From the NCBI RefSeq assembly GCF_900111125.1, contig NZ_FOGE01000016.1:57761-121760 (forward strand): 64,000 bases of DNA. The letters run 5' to 3'. The translations under genes were made by a program, and so were the position numbers. The notes under the pieces were generated by a model. It had not been told where the DNA came from. It saw only the letters and a list, made by a program, of their open reading frames with translations, and searched no databases. Below are positions 9,211 to 16,980 of this stretch, in pieces. This DNA is from Sphingobium sp. YR768 (GTDB lineage Bacteria; Pseudomonadota; Alphaproteobacteria; Sphingomonadales; Sphingomonadaceae). Each line of letters begins with the position of its first letter. The stretch's first letter is position 1.

Positions 9211-9609
9211 ATGACGGGAATCATCGTCACCCAATCGAACATCTTCATATCCCGCTATCCGATCAAACCGGGCAAGCGGCACGCATTTCTGGCAATCTTC
9301 AACCCGCTCTGGCAAAATGCCACGGCATTCATGCAGGAAAATGCCAATTTCGTCTTTTACGGCTTCGGGCGCGATCCCAATGTCATGGTCGCCATCGAAT
9401 CCTACAAGAATGAGGAAGCGGTGAACGCCATCCGCAAGACAGACGCCTTCAAGCAACTGGTCAGCCAGATGCTCGACCTGTGCAGTGGCCCGATGACGAT
9501 GGAATTGTTCAACGGTCTGGAAATGGGACCGGATATTTTCGACGTCTATGCGCAGGGGAAATCCATTGTTCACCCGCAAACCGCGACCAACTACGCCGAA
9601 TTTTTGTAA
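9211..9609 (+). CDS. Antibiotic-biosynthesis-monooxygenase (ABM) / dimeric alpha-beta barrel protein
   Basis: This 132-residue protein has the ferredoxin-like ABM/EthD-type dimeric fold: an N-terminal strand (IFISRYPIKPGK), an aromatic middle (FVFYGF) and a helix-rich AFKQLVSQM segment. Such proteins are cofactor-free oxygenases, isomerases or binding accessory proteins in aromatic and polyketide pathways. A good ribosome site (GGGAGAGG) precedes the ATG, and a class A operator lies upstream. Its 3' end overlaps the convergent SnoaL-like gene by 19 bases. Exact reaction unknown. Confidence 0.7.
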   Translation: MTGIIVTQSNIFISRYPIKPGKRHAFLAIFNPLWQNATAFMQENANFVFYGFGRDPNVMVAIESYKNEEAVNAIRKTDAFKQLVSQMLDLCSGPMTMELFNGLEMGPDIFDVYAQGKSIVHPQTATNYAEFL

Positions 9610-10088
9610 ATATCTGCTGCGTGGCTGCTGGCATCCATCGGCTTGGCGTCCCCCAGCCAGCGCACGAACCGCGAATCCGGCCGCGACCATTCCATCGTCG
9701 CGCGCCGGCGTGCAATCAGCCAGCGATCGCCCTGCGCCACGAATATATCGTCATAGCGGCCCGCATGATCCATCCCCAATTCGGTGACGACGATGATATA
9801 GGTCGTCACGCTCGCCTGCTCCGGCGTGATGAAATCGATCATCGTTGTAGTCAGATTATGCCGCTGAAAATTGCCCGGATCGAACGCACCGCGCCGCTTT
9901 GCCGCGGGCCGCAGCATCGCGATGATGGCGTCAGGTCCCTGCAACGCGCCCTGCCCCTGCACTTCGAACAGCGCATCGGGATGAAAGACATGATGATGCA
10001 GGTCATAATCGGCCGTATCCGACGCTCGGTTATAGAGTTCGATCGTGTAGCGGATCGCCTCGCGCGCCAGCATTTCCTCCAGCTTCAT
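9591..10088 (-). CDS. SnoaL-like (NTF2-fold) protein
   Basis: The 165-residue protein has an NTF2/SnoaL_4-type pattern: an N-terminal helix (LAREAIRYTIELYNRA), an HPDA turn, a GPDAI segment, a central strand region with TTYIIVV and the RDG-type C-terminal strands (DRWLIARRR). Members act as isomerases, hydratases or non-catalytic subunits on polycyclic substrates. It is the last gene of the leftward operon RDHSWG protein - SDR - SnoaL, 20 bases after the SDR stop. Catalytic residues are not obvious. Confidence 0.75.
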   Translation of the reverse strand: MKLEEMLAREAIRYTIELYNRASDTADYDLHHHVFHPDALFEVQGQGALQGPDAIIAMLRPAAKRRGAFDPGNFQRHNLTTTMIDFITPEQASVTTYIIVVTELGMDHAGRYDDIFVAQGDRWLIARRRATMEWSRPDSRFVRWLGDAKPMDASSHAADIYKNSA

Positions 10089-10108
10089 GCCGCTCTCTCT
10101 CCCCGCCT

Positions 10109-10885
10109 TCAGAAAAGCCCGCGCGTCCAGCCCCCATCGACCGCGATCGTCTGTCCGGTGATATAGCTGGCCCGATCCGAGCAGAGGAACGCGGCAAGGC
10201 CTGACACTTCATCGGGACGGCCATGTCTCCCCATCTGGATGACGGGTGGCGGCTCTCGCTGGGTCCGCGCCTCAGCCCCGCCACCCTGCGTTTCCTGGTT
10301 CAGCCCCGTGTCGATGCTGCCCGGCGCGATCGTATTGACGGTGATGCCATGCGGCGCCAGTTCGTTCGACAGGCTGCGCGCCAACCCCACAGCAGCCGTG
10401 CGATAAGTGTTGGACAGGATGATGTCGAAGAAGCGATGCGGCTCCTTCGCGCAGACCGACCCCAGATTGACGTATCGGCCAAAGCCCTTCGCCTTCATCG
10501 CGGCATGGGTTTCGCGCACCAGCATGGCGAAGGACAGCACGACCTGTTCGTTACTCAGCCGAAAATCGTCGTTAGACGCTTCTTCGAACCCGTAACGCAC
10601 CACCGATCGGACATTGCCGATGACAAGATCGGGATCGCCGAATAGGCGGCGCGTTTCCGCCACCGCCTGCACGATCCCGGCTTCATCGGCCATGTCCGCG
10701 CTGATCCACCCGGCCCGGCCGCCCTCCGCCTCGATGGCGGCCACGGTGTCGCGCAGCGCCTCTTCGCGCCGCGCGACTACCATCACATGCGCGCCTTCCC
10801 GCGCCAGTTCGCAGGCGATCGCCCGGCCCATGCCGGCGCTGCCGCCCGAAACCAGCGCGACCCGGCCGTCAAGCCCCAACTTCAT
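10109..10885 (-). CDS. Atypical SDR lacking the catalytic lysine
   Basis: The protein has 258 residues. The cofactor motif GGSAGMG (14-20) and the FabG-like ending ([13 protein letters not shown]) are intact, but the active-site motif reads YRTAA (Tyr161 to Ala165), so the Lys of YxxxK is absent. It may still bind NAD(P) and act with a different proton relay, or be a non-redox SDR. The start overlaps the stop of the RDHSWG gene (ATGA), indicating translational coupling. Compare the normal YAAAK and YSASK motifs in other SDRs of the window. Confidence 0.8.
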   Translation of the reverse strand: MKLGLDGRVALVSGGSAGMGRAIACELAREGAHVMVVARREEALRDTVAAIEAEGGRAGWISADMADEAGIVQAVAETRRLFGDPDLVIGNVRSVVRYGFEEASNDDFRLSNEQVVLSFAMLVRETHAAMKAKGFGRYVNLGSVCAKEPHRFFDIILSNTYRTAAVGLARSLSNELAPHGITVNTIAPGSIDTGLNQETQGGGAEARTQREPPPVIQMGRHGRPDEVSGLAAFLCSDRASYITGQTIAVDGGWTRGLF

Positions 10886-12111
10886 GCAAAGCCATAGGGA
10901 TCATAGCGGCCGTTGATGAACATCTCGACCTGCGCCGCGCCGGTGTGGACCGATCCGTCGGGCGCATGCAGCGTCACCCGCATCAGATATTCGACGCCAT
11001 GGGTCTTGTTGCCATCATTGCCCTTGTCCTCGACGCCGGTGCCTTCGCCGAAATTGGTCGCCAGCTGCTCGCCGCTGACCTTGTAGGGGGTGTAGGTAAA
11101 GGGCTGCGTCGACCAATCGAAGGTCTCCCATTCGATCGCCAGCTCCTCCGACCCATGATAGGTGTGGAAGGTGCCGCCATCCTTCCAGCTGCCCGGATGA
11201 TAACCCATCGTCTGACCCATCCACGGCGGCGCGGCGACATCATAGCGGATCTTCCACGCCCCGCCCTGGTCATCCTCCAGATACATGGTCGCGTCGGTCA
11301 GCATCCGCGTGCCTTCCGCGAAGTTCATTTCATGCCGGGCCGAAGTGAAATGCAGCGCCTCGCTGTCCCACCCCTTGAACACATGGCCACCCAGCGGTGT
11401 GCCGAACACGTCATTCATCTTCGCCTGCACGCCATCGGGCGTTTCATGCAGGTGGAAGAAGCCGCTATAGTCGCCTGCGACAAAGCAATTCCACCAACGC
11501 ATCGCGCGCTGCGGCCCGGATTTGCGGCGCGGCGGCAACAGCGACGCCAGCGGCGCCAGCGGCGGTCGCTCGGCATAGAGGCCCCAGCTATGGTCGCGCG
11601 CAGCGAACCACGTATCCGGCGTGATTTCGAACCGTCGGCCCTGATATTCGGCCCAGCCCGTCGCCACGCCTGGTTGCGAATAGCGGCTCTGGTCGGTCGT
11701 CAGCCGCCCGCGATTTTCGGCCGAATGATGGTCCTCCAGAAATGCCGGCGACACGCCCTCCCACAATATGTCGAAGGACAGGCCGCTGCCATTATCCTCC
11801 AGCACCAGACGGATTTTCTTGAGCGGTTCGACAAATTCGACCCGCCAAGGGCCGATCGCCACGTCGAAATTGCCACGCCAGGTCCGGTTGAAGCGCGTGG
11901 TCGAATGGATGCCATTGTCGTTGATGAAGGCATAGCCGCCAAACATGTCGGTGTTCGGATTGACCCGCGCGCCGGTTGCAATGAAAATCCCTTCATCGGG
12001 ATTGAAGACCCCGAAATAATAGCCGTCGTCCCAGCTATAGTCGGTCGATGGAATGAAGCTGAACGGCCGTGACGCCTGATGGACGGGAAATTCGTCATAG
12101 GGGGTGAGCAT
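10882..12111 (-). CDS. Lipocalin-like RDHSWG protein (AttH/CrtC- or DUF7064/7065-like), copy 1
   Basis: This is the longest (about 409 residues) of four paralogous-looking proteins in the window that share an RDHSWG-type signature (here [14 protein letters not shown]). It is rich in Trp, aromatic residues and beta-strand, like the tandem-lipocalin AttH / hydroxyneurosporene-synthase (CrtC) proteins, some of which are hydratases, isomerases or cyclases of hydrophobic substrates. I chose the ATG at 12111 behind GGAGAGG rather than ATG 12141. It heads the operon with the atypical SDR and SnoaL-like protein. Function unassigned. Confidence 0.7.
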   Translation of the reverse strand: MLTPYDEFPVHQASRPFSFIPSTDYSWDDGYYFGVFNPDEGIFIATGARVNPNTDMFGGYAFINDNGIHSTTRFNRTWRGNFDVAIGPWRVEFVEPLKKIRLVLEDNGSGLSFDILWEGVSPAFLEDHHSAENRGRLTTDQSRYSQPGVATGWAEYQGRRFEITPDTWFAARDHSWGLYAERPPLAPLASLLPPRRKSGPQRAMRWWNCFVAGDYSGFFHLHETPDGVQAKMNDVFGTPLGGHVFKGWDSEALHFTSARHEMNFAEGTRMLTDATMYLEDDQGGAWKIRYDVAAPPWMGQTMGYHPGSWKDGGTFHTYHGSEELAIEWETFDWSTQPFTYTPYKVSGEQLATNFGEGTGVEDKGNDGNKTHGVEYLMRVTLHAPDGSVHTGAAQVEMFINGRYDPYGFA

Positions 12112-12279
12112 CTGTGGTCCTCTCCTTTTGGCTCTTGTCATTGTTGCAAGCGGTTCTGCCGGGCGATCCGTCTAAACCGGTGCGCCCGGCCTGTTATTCG
12201 GCCTGCTTTTGGGAAGGGCTTTGCGCAAACCCTTCAGGAACTGGATCGAAACTTATTGCATCCGACCGCAAACGCAAGA

Positions 12280-12299
12280 TACATCCTTTCTTGAATGTA
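12280..12299. promoter_or_regulatory. TetR-type operator candidate (class A)
   Basis: TACATCC-TTTCTT-GAATGTA (one mismatch to the palindrome) lies between the divergent RDHSWG and epimerase genes. The rest of this roughly 290-base intergenic region holds the leader ORF and no other clear element. Confidence 0.75.
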
Positions 12300-12339
12300 T
12301 TTATGTCAGTGCAATGACATTTGGAGGAGGATGCCCATC

Positions 12340-12399
12340 ATGACTGAAGCCCACCCTTGCGGCCTGTCCGCCCCCATAGCCATCGCCACGGAGGTCTGA
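12340..12399 (+). CDS. Possible 19-residue leader peptide
   Basis: ATG at 12340 (or the in-frame ATG at 12331) follows GGAGGAGG and opens a short frame, MTEAHPCGLSAPIAIATEV, that stops three bases before the epimerase ATG. The epimerase ribosome site (GGAGGT) is inside its last codons, so translation of the two could be coupled. It may be chance, or an upstream frame controlling the epimerase. Confidence 0.3.
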   Translation: MTEAHPCGLSAPIAIATEV

Positions 12400-12402
12400 T
12401 CC

Positions 12403-13350
12403 ATGAAGATCATCATCTTCGGCGCGACCGGCTATCTGGGGCGGCATATCGTCGCCAATCTGGCGGCCCATGGTCACGAATTGTCGGGCTTTTCCCGCAA
12501 CGCCGCCAATGACGCGATCTTGCAGGCCATGGGCGTGCGCGCCGTGCGCGGCGACTTGGCCCAGATCGACTCGATCCCGGCGATGCTGGAAGGGCAGGAT
12601 GTCGTTATCTTCGCTGCCCAACTCATGCTGGACCATGAAAAGCAGGTGACGCAGACGATCGTCGATCACTTCGAAGGCAGCGGCAAGACCTTCATCTTCA
12701 CCAGCGGCACCAGCCTGATGTCGATCCCGACCGGCGGCCTGTGGGACGAACGTAGCTTCGCCGAGGATGAACCCTTCGAACCCAAGCGACAGATCGCCCC
12801 CCGCCTGATCAACGAAGCCATTGCCCGCGACTCCGCGAAACAGGGCGTGCGCGGCATGGTGATCCGTCCGTCGCTCATCTGGGGCAATGGCGGCAGCCAG
12901 ATCATCGCCGATCTCTATCATTCGGCCCGCACCACCGGCGCGGTCTGCCATATCGGCCGGGGCCTCAACGTCTATTCCAACATCCATGTCGAGGAACTGG
13001 CCGAAATCTACCGCCTCGCCATCGAAAAGGGCGAAGCGGGCGCGCTCTATTTCGCGGTGTCGGGTGAGGTCGCCTATGGCGTGATGGCACAGCGGATCGC
13101 CCAGCATCTGGGCGTGCCGACTCGCTCCGTTACGGTCGAGGAAGCCTGCGACATTTGGGACAAGGGGCTGGGCAAGATCATCCTGCAATCCAACAGTCGC
13201 CAGCGTTGTCCGCGCACCCGCACGCAACTGGGCTGGTCGCCGCGCGAGGATCGCGTCGACATATTGGAGGATTGTCTGCACCCCGATTATGCCGCCGCGA
13301 CAGAACGCGCCGCCCCCTCCTGGGTCGCGCCGCGCAAGGCTGCTTCCTGA
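12403..13350 (+). CDS. NAD-dependent epimerase/dehydratase family protein (extended SDR)
   Basis: This is an extended SDR of 315 residues with an N-terminal GATGYLG cofactor motif (residues 8-14). The expected YxxxK is not clear; the region after TSGTSLMS reads differently, so the chemistry is uncertain. Members interconvert alcohols and ketones or reduce carbonyls on large substrates such as 3-beta-hydroxysteroids. It is transcribed divergently from the RDHSWG operon under a class A operator and ends at a hairpin shared with the convergent Rieske gene. Confidence 0.75.
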   Translation: MKIIIFGATGYLGRHIVANLAAHGHELSGFSRNAANDAILQAMGVRAVRGDLAQIDSIPAMLEGQDVVIFAAQLMLDHEKQVTQTIVDHFEGSGKTFIFTSGTSLMSIPTGGLWDERSFAEDEPFEPKRQIAPRLINEAIARDSAKQGVRGMVIRPSLIWGNGGSQIIADLYHSARTTGAVCHIGRGLNVYSNIHVEELAEIYRLAIEKGEAGALYFAVSGEVAYGVMAQRIAQHLGVPTRSVTVEEACDIWDKGLGKIILQSNSRQRCPRTRTQLGWSPREDRVDILEDCLHPDYAAATERAAPSWVAPRKAAS

Positions 13351-13363
13351 ACAAATAAAAAGA

Positions 13364-13387
13364 CGGCGCCGGATCACTCCGGCGCCG
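13364..13387 (-). terminator. Terminator between convergent genes
   Basis: A perfect 10-bp stem (CGGCGCCGGA / TCCGGCGCCG) has a TCAC loop. On the minus strand it is followed by TCTTTTTATTTG, a U-tract suitable for ending the Rieske transcript. Confidence 0.8.
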
Positions 13388-13412
13388 CAGCCCCCTTATT
13401 TGGTTTCAGGCG

Positions 13413-14846
13413 TCAGGCGCGCTTGCGCGCTTGTCCCTCCTCGATCGCGGCCAGAATCACCTTGTTCCACTGCTGGATAATCGATTCCTGATAGGCGCCC
13501 AGGAAGGTGGTGGGATTTTCGATATTGGCCGAATGCGCGCCGCGCTGCACCCGCGGCAAATTGCTGCAATCCTGATCGAAGATATAGGCGAGGAAGCCGA
13601 AGCTCTCCTGCATGGTCGCAAAGATCGACTCGTCCGGGCCGATATCCACGCGCGGCGCCGCCGCCGGTCGCGCTTCGCCTTCGCCAACCGGATAGAGCAT
13701 GCGCACTTCAAAATAGCTTTTGTTCGGGTCGGTCGCATGCGGCCAGAACTGGTAGGTAAAGGGCACTGCCTCCGACAGCCAGAAGCAGCAATGCGGGTAG
13801 AAGAAATAGAGCAGGGAATCGAGCAAGATGGCGTCCGGCAACTCGGTATCCTTGCCATGTTTCGCCCGATATGCGTCGCGAATCCAATCCGCCACCTGCG
13901 CCCGCAAACCCTTGTCCGGGTCCAGCACCGTCACCGGGTGGCCGGGATAGTGCCAGTCGCCCGTCGTTTGCAGGAACATCTGCGCCGATGCGACCGGATC
14001 GGTATCGGCCGGCGCATGCGCCGACGGGATGGCCGAATAGGTCGAATTGCGGCCGATATAGCTGCCCTTGGTTTCCCAGACATCATATTTGCCCTGCGCG
14101 TCGCCGGCGAAGGGCACGGCTTCGGGATGGGTCGCATAGAGGTGATAGGCTTCCTGAAAGGCCTCCTGCGCCACCTTCCAGTTACAGTCCATCTCACGAC
14201 GGAAATGGCCATAGGTGTAGCGATTGGCGTAATCGAATTCCTTGAAATGATCCGGGATCAGGCCCAGCGCATCCTGAAGCGACGGTGCATCCTTGTCGGC
14301 ATTGATGAACAGGAACCCGCCCCAGCGCTCCAGTCGCACTTCGGGCAGGCCGCCATTATTGGGCGTGATTTCCTTGAAATCCCAATGGCTCGGAATGCGC
14401 TTCAGCTTCCCGCCATTCTGCCATTCCCAGCCATGATAGGGGCAGCGGATCGACGCTGCATTTTCCTTCTGCGAACAGAGTTCGGTGCCGCGATGCGGGC
14501 AGCTATTATAATAGGCCTTATATTCGTCGGGCGATGCATGGACGATCATGTAAGACCGCCGACCGACATTCACCGGCATGCGATCGCCGACATTGGGCAG
14601 ATCCTCATCCCGGCCGATATAGAGCCAGCTTTTCTCCCACACATGCTCCTGCTCCAGCGCAGCGATGCCGGGATCGATATAGATATTATGGTCGAAACGT
14701 CGGCTATCCGGCTCGATCGTCCCATCAATGTGCAGCGACACATGATCGGGGAAGAATGTCTCCTTGTCCCACACTTCCTGCGTGACCGGCCGTTCTTTCG
14801 TGCCATAACCGCGGGTAATTTCCGATTTGCGTACAATCGTCGCCAT
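13413..14846 (-). CDS. Rieske non-heme iron oxygenase, catalytic subunit (copy 1)
   Basis: The 477-residue alpha-subunit-type oxygenase has a [2Fe-2S] Rieske motif, CPHRG (Cys116, His118) with CPYHGW (Cys135, His138). The mononuclear iron region NWKVAQEAFQEAYHLYATHP supplies probable iron ligands His235 and His240, with an Asp from the C-terminal FDQD region. No beta subunit is adjacent, so a homo-oligomeric oxygenase is likely; electrons must come from a ferredoxin such as that at 24819 and a reductase not found here. It follows the P450 gene by 37 bases. The sequence closely resembles the oxygenase at 51431, including an N-terminal GYG(T/S)KERP segment. Confidence 0.92.
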   Translation of the reverse strand: MATIVRKSEITRGYGTKERPVTQEVWDKETFFPDHVSLHIDGTIEPDSRRFDHNIYIDPGIAALEQEHVWEKSWLYIGRDEDLPNVGDRMPVNVGRRSYMIVHASPDEYKAYYNSCPHRGTELCSQKENAASIRCPYHGWEWQNGGKLKRIPSHWDFKEITPNNGGLPEVRLERWGGFLFINADKDAPSLQDALGLIPDHFKEFDYANRYTYGHFRREMDCNWKVAQEAFQEAYHLYATHPEAVPFAGDAQGKYDVWETKGSYIGRNSTYSAIPSAHAPADTDPVASAQMFLQTTGDWHYPGHPVTVLDPDKGLRAQVADWIRDAYRAKHGKDTELPDAILLDSLLYFFYPHCCFWLSEAVPFTYQFWPHATDPNKSYFEVRMLYPVGEGEARPAAAPRVDIGPDESIFATMQESFGFLAYIFDQDCSNLPRVQRGAHSANIENPTTFLGAYQESIIQQWNKVILAAIEEGQARKRA

Positions 14847-14883
14847 GATCGATCATCCTGTTCCTATGATTATGCTGTAAATT

Positions 14884-16155
14884 TTATGCGTTTGCCGCCC
14901 GGTATCCGATCCGCAGGCTGGTGATCCCGCGATGCAGCAGGCCGGGCCAATAATCGGTGTCGCTGCCATCCAGGACGCGAATATCCTGTAATCGCGCGAG
15001 CAGCGCCGGCAGGGCAATCGCCAGTTCCTTGCGCGCCAGCATCTGCCCCAGGCAGCGATGCACGCCGGGCGCGCCGAAGGCGACATGATTGCGCGCCTCC
15101 TTGCGGGTGATGTCGAACCGGTCCGGTTCCGGAAAACGCGCCGGATCGCGATTGGCCGCGTCAAACCGGAGCAACACCGGCGCGCCTTCCGGGATGAAAG
15201 TGCCCGCCAGTTCGGTGTCGCGCGTGGCGATCCGCCACATCGACGTCGCCGGCGTCTCATAGCGCAGCAATTCCTCCACCGCATTGGCGATCAGCGACGG
15301 GTCGGCGCGCAGCATCTCCATCTGCTCCGGGTGCCGCAGCAATTGCACCAACCCGCTCATCAGCGTGTTGCGCGTCGTTTCATTGCCCGCCACCGCGATT
15401 TCCAGCGTCAGCGCGGTCGCCTCATCATCGTTGAGCGGCGGAATGCCATCGACGCCCACATGGACCAGATTGGAAATCAGGTCGTCCGCCGGATCGGCGC
15501 GGCGCAGCGCCAGCCGTTCGCGGATGAAGCGAATGAACGCCACCACCTGTTTCGCGGCCTCAACCTCCTGCGCCATCGTTCCCATACGGCTGACCAGCAG
15601 GATGGCGGCGTCCGACCATTGGCGCACCAGATGCCAGTGATCGCGGTCCAGTCCCAATATGTCGGCAATGACATAGGTGGGCAGCAGCACGGCGAATTCA
15701 TTGACGAAATCCGCCTCTTCCTTCCGCGCCATATCGTCCAGCAACTGCGTCACGATCCGTTCGATCAGCGGTTGCAGGTTGGCGATCCGACCATGCGCGA
15801 ACACGGCATTGACCAATGCACGATAGCGTTTGTGATCGGGATCGTCGGACACCAGCAACAAGCCGGACCCGGCCTTCCCGGCCTCTGCCAATATCGCCAG
15901 CGCCTCATGATTATCCATGTTCGGCCGGTTGGTCAGATGCCCCATCTGTGACGAGAAATCCTCGGTCCGCTTGGTCGCTTCCGACACGGCGGCAAAACCG
16001 GTGACGAGATAGGCGTCCATCCCGCCGGGCACGCGCGCCTTCACCACCGGCCCCTGCTCCCGCAATGTCGCCAGCGCTTCGTGCGGATAGGCCAGCAGAG
16101 GCGGCGCGGTAAAATCAAAACTGGCTGCGGAATCGAGCGTATCAGTCGCCGTCAC
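14884..16155 (-). CDS. Cytochrome P450 (bacterial class I type)
   Basis: The 423-residue P450 has I-helix AGNETT (256-261), K-helix ELLR (295-298) and heme-binding FGAPGVHRCLG with axial Cys368. The Cys loop has one residue more between Phe and Gly than the usual FxxGxxxC. The start is GTG at 16155 behind GGAGAGA; the frame stays open far upstream, but that part is antisense to the TetR gene. It is probably co-transcribed with the Rieske gene and controlled by the palindrome between it and TetR. Bacterial relatives hydroxylate steroids, terpenes and fatty acids. Confidence 0.9.
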   Translation of the reverse strand: MTATDTLDSAASFDFTAPPLLAYPHEALATLREQGPVVKARVPGGMDAYLVTGFAAVSEATKRTEDFSSQMGHLTNRPNMDNHEALAILAEAGKAGSGLLLVSDDPDHKRYRALVNAVFAHGRIANLQPLIERIVTQLLDDMARKEEADFVNEFAVLLPTYVIADILGLDRDHWHLVRQWSDAAILLVSRMGTMAQEVEAAKQVVAFIRFIRERLALRRADPADDLISNLVHVGVDGIPPLNDDEATALTLEIAVAGNETTRNTLMSGLVQLLRHPEQMEMLRADPSLIANAVEELLRYETPATSMWRIATRDTELAGTFIPEGAPVLLRFDAANRDPARFPEPDRFDITRKEARNHVAFGAPGVHRCLGQMLARKELAIALPALLARLQDIRVLDGSDTDYWPGLLHRGITSLRIGYRAANA

Positions 16156-16208
16156 ATCATCTCTCCGGGTACATGATTGCCATCCCATCCTAAAAAGGCA
16201 TAGAAGCA

Positions 16209-16234
16209 ACATACATTCTTTATCGAATGTATGT
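16209..16234. promoter_or_regulatory. TetR-type operator (class A, perfect 26-bp palindrome)
   Basis: ACATACATTC-TTTATC-GAATGTATGT is a perfect 10-6-10 inverted repeat between the divergent P450 and TetR genes. It is the best copy of the motif at 7797, 9149, 12280 and 19444. Its position suggests both autoregulation and control of the P450-Rieske operon. Confidence 0.85.
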
Positions 16235-16287
16235 ACAAGCAGCGGGACCTTGTAAAGGGGAACCGAACAGGGCATGCCGGAAAGCTG

Positions 16288-16938
16288 ATGGCGACACGCA
16301 CGACGATCGAGAAGAACGGGACAAGGAAGACAGGCCGAATCCGCCGTTCGCAGGAAGAGCGCAGCGCAACCTCGCGCGCCGGCCTGCTCGATAGCGCCAT
16401 CCGCCTGATGCGCGAACGCGGCATCGCCGCCACCAGCATGAGCGAGATCGCCGCCGACGCCAATCTGACGCGCGGCGCCATCCAGCATCATTTCAGCAGC
16501 CGGGAAGAATTGATCCTGGCCGCCGTGCGCGAACTGGACGATCGGCTGTCGCAGGCGTTCGAACGCTATAGCGTGCCCGATGGCGTGCGTGGCATCGACC
16601 GCGTCGCCGCCTTGTTCGATCAGGTGACGGCGCTCACCGTCTCGCCCGACGCCATCGCTGTCTATGACCTGCTGAGCGCCAGCCGCGGCGATCCCGCGCT
16701 CAAGGACCGGACACTGGAATTGCAGCGCCCGCTGACCCAGCAATTCCGGGAGTTCTGGCGCCGCAATCTGGATGGCCATATTCCCGCGCCGCTGATCGAA
16801 ACCAGTCTGGAAATCACCCTGATGATGAGCGAAGGCGCAGCGATGGCCCAATTGCTCAGCCAGACATCCGACACCATTGGCCGAACGATGGCGGACACCC
16901 GCACCATGCTGCTGGAATTTGTCCGCGTCCGCCTCTGA
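16288..16938 (+). CDS. TetR-family transcriptional regulator
   Basis: The regulator has 216 residues. Its N-terminal helix-turn-helix (LLDSAIRLMRERGIAATSMS... LTRGAIQHHFSSREELI) is typical of TetR, followed by a helical ligand-binding domain. I place the start at ATG 16288 behind GGAAAG, because the earlier in-frame ATG at 16231 lies inside the palindrome. The perfect operator just upstream and four related sites between 7.8 and 19.5 kb make it the likely repressor of that block. The ligand is probably a pathway intermediate or its CoA ester. Confidence 0.9.
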   Translation: MATRTTIEKNGTRKTGRIRRSQEERSATSRAGLLDSAIRLMRERGIAATSMSEIAADANLTRGAIQHHFSSREELILAAVRELDDRLSQAFERYSVPDGVRGIDRVAALFDQVTALTVSPDAIAVYDLLSASRGDPALKDRTLELQRPLTQQFREFWRRNLDGHIPAPLIETSLEITLMMSEGAAMAQLLSQTSDTIGRTMADTRTMLLEFVRVRL

Positions 16939-16946
16939 TCGATAGA

Positions 16947-16972
16947 AAGGGAGCGCCCGAAAGCGCCCCCTT
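16947..16972. terminator. Hairpin terminator between convergent genes
   Basis: AAGGGAGCGC (16947-16956) pairs with GCGCCCCCTT (16963-16972) with one mismatch, between the TetR stop and the convergent TonB receptor stop. Confidence 0.6.
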
Positions 16973-16980
16973 CCCCTATT

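Noticed and set aside
7893..9248. 451-residue antisense frame opposite the kinase at 7938
   Set aside because: Composition rich in His, Arg and Gly, no recognisable domain, and the plus-strand frame has intact kinase motifs.
12301..13377. Long antisense frame opposite the epimerase gene
   Set aside because: It is the GC-rich shadow of the epimerase reading frame, has no family motifs and lacks a ribosome site.
13431..14924. 497-residue plus-strand frame opposite Rieske oxygenase 1
   Set aside because: Shadow frame in high-GC DNA; the minus strand encodes the full Rieske and iron-site motifs.
14884..16851. 655-residue frame containing the P450
   Set aside because: The part upstream of 16155 is antisense to the TetR gene and crosses the operator; the GTG at 16155 has a proper ribosome site and gives a normal P450 length.
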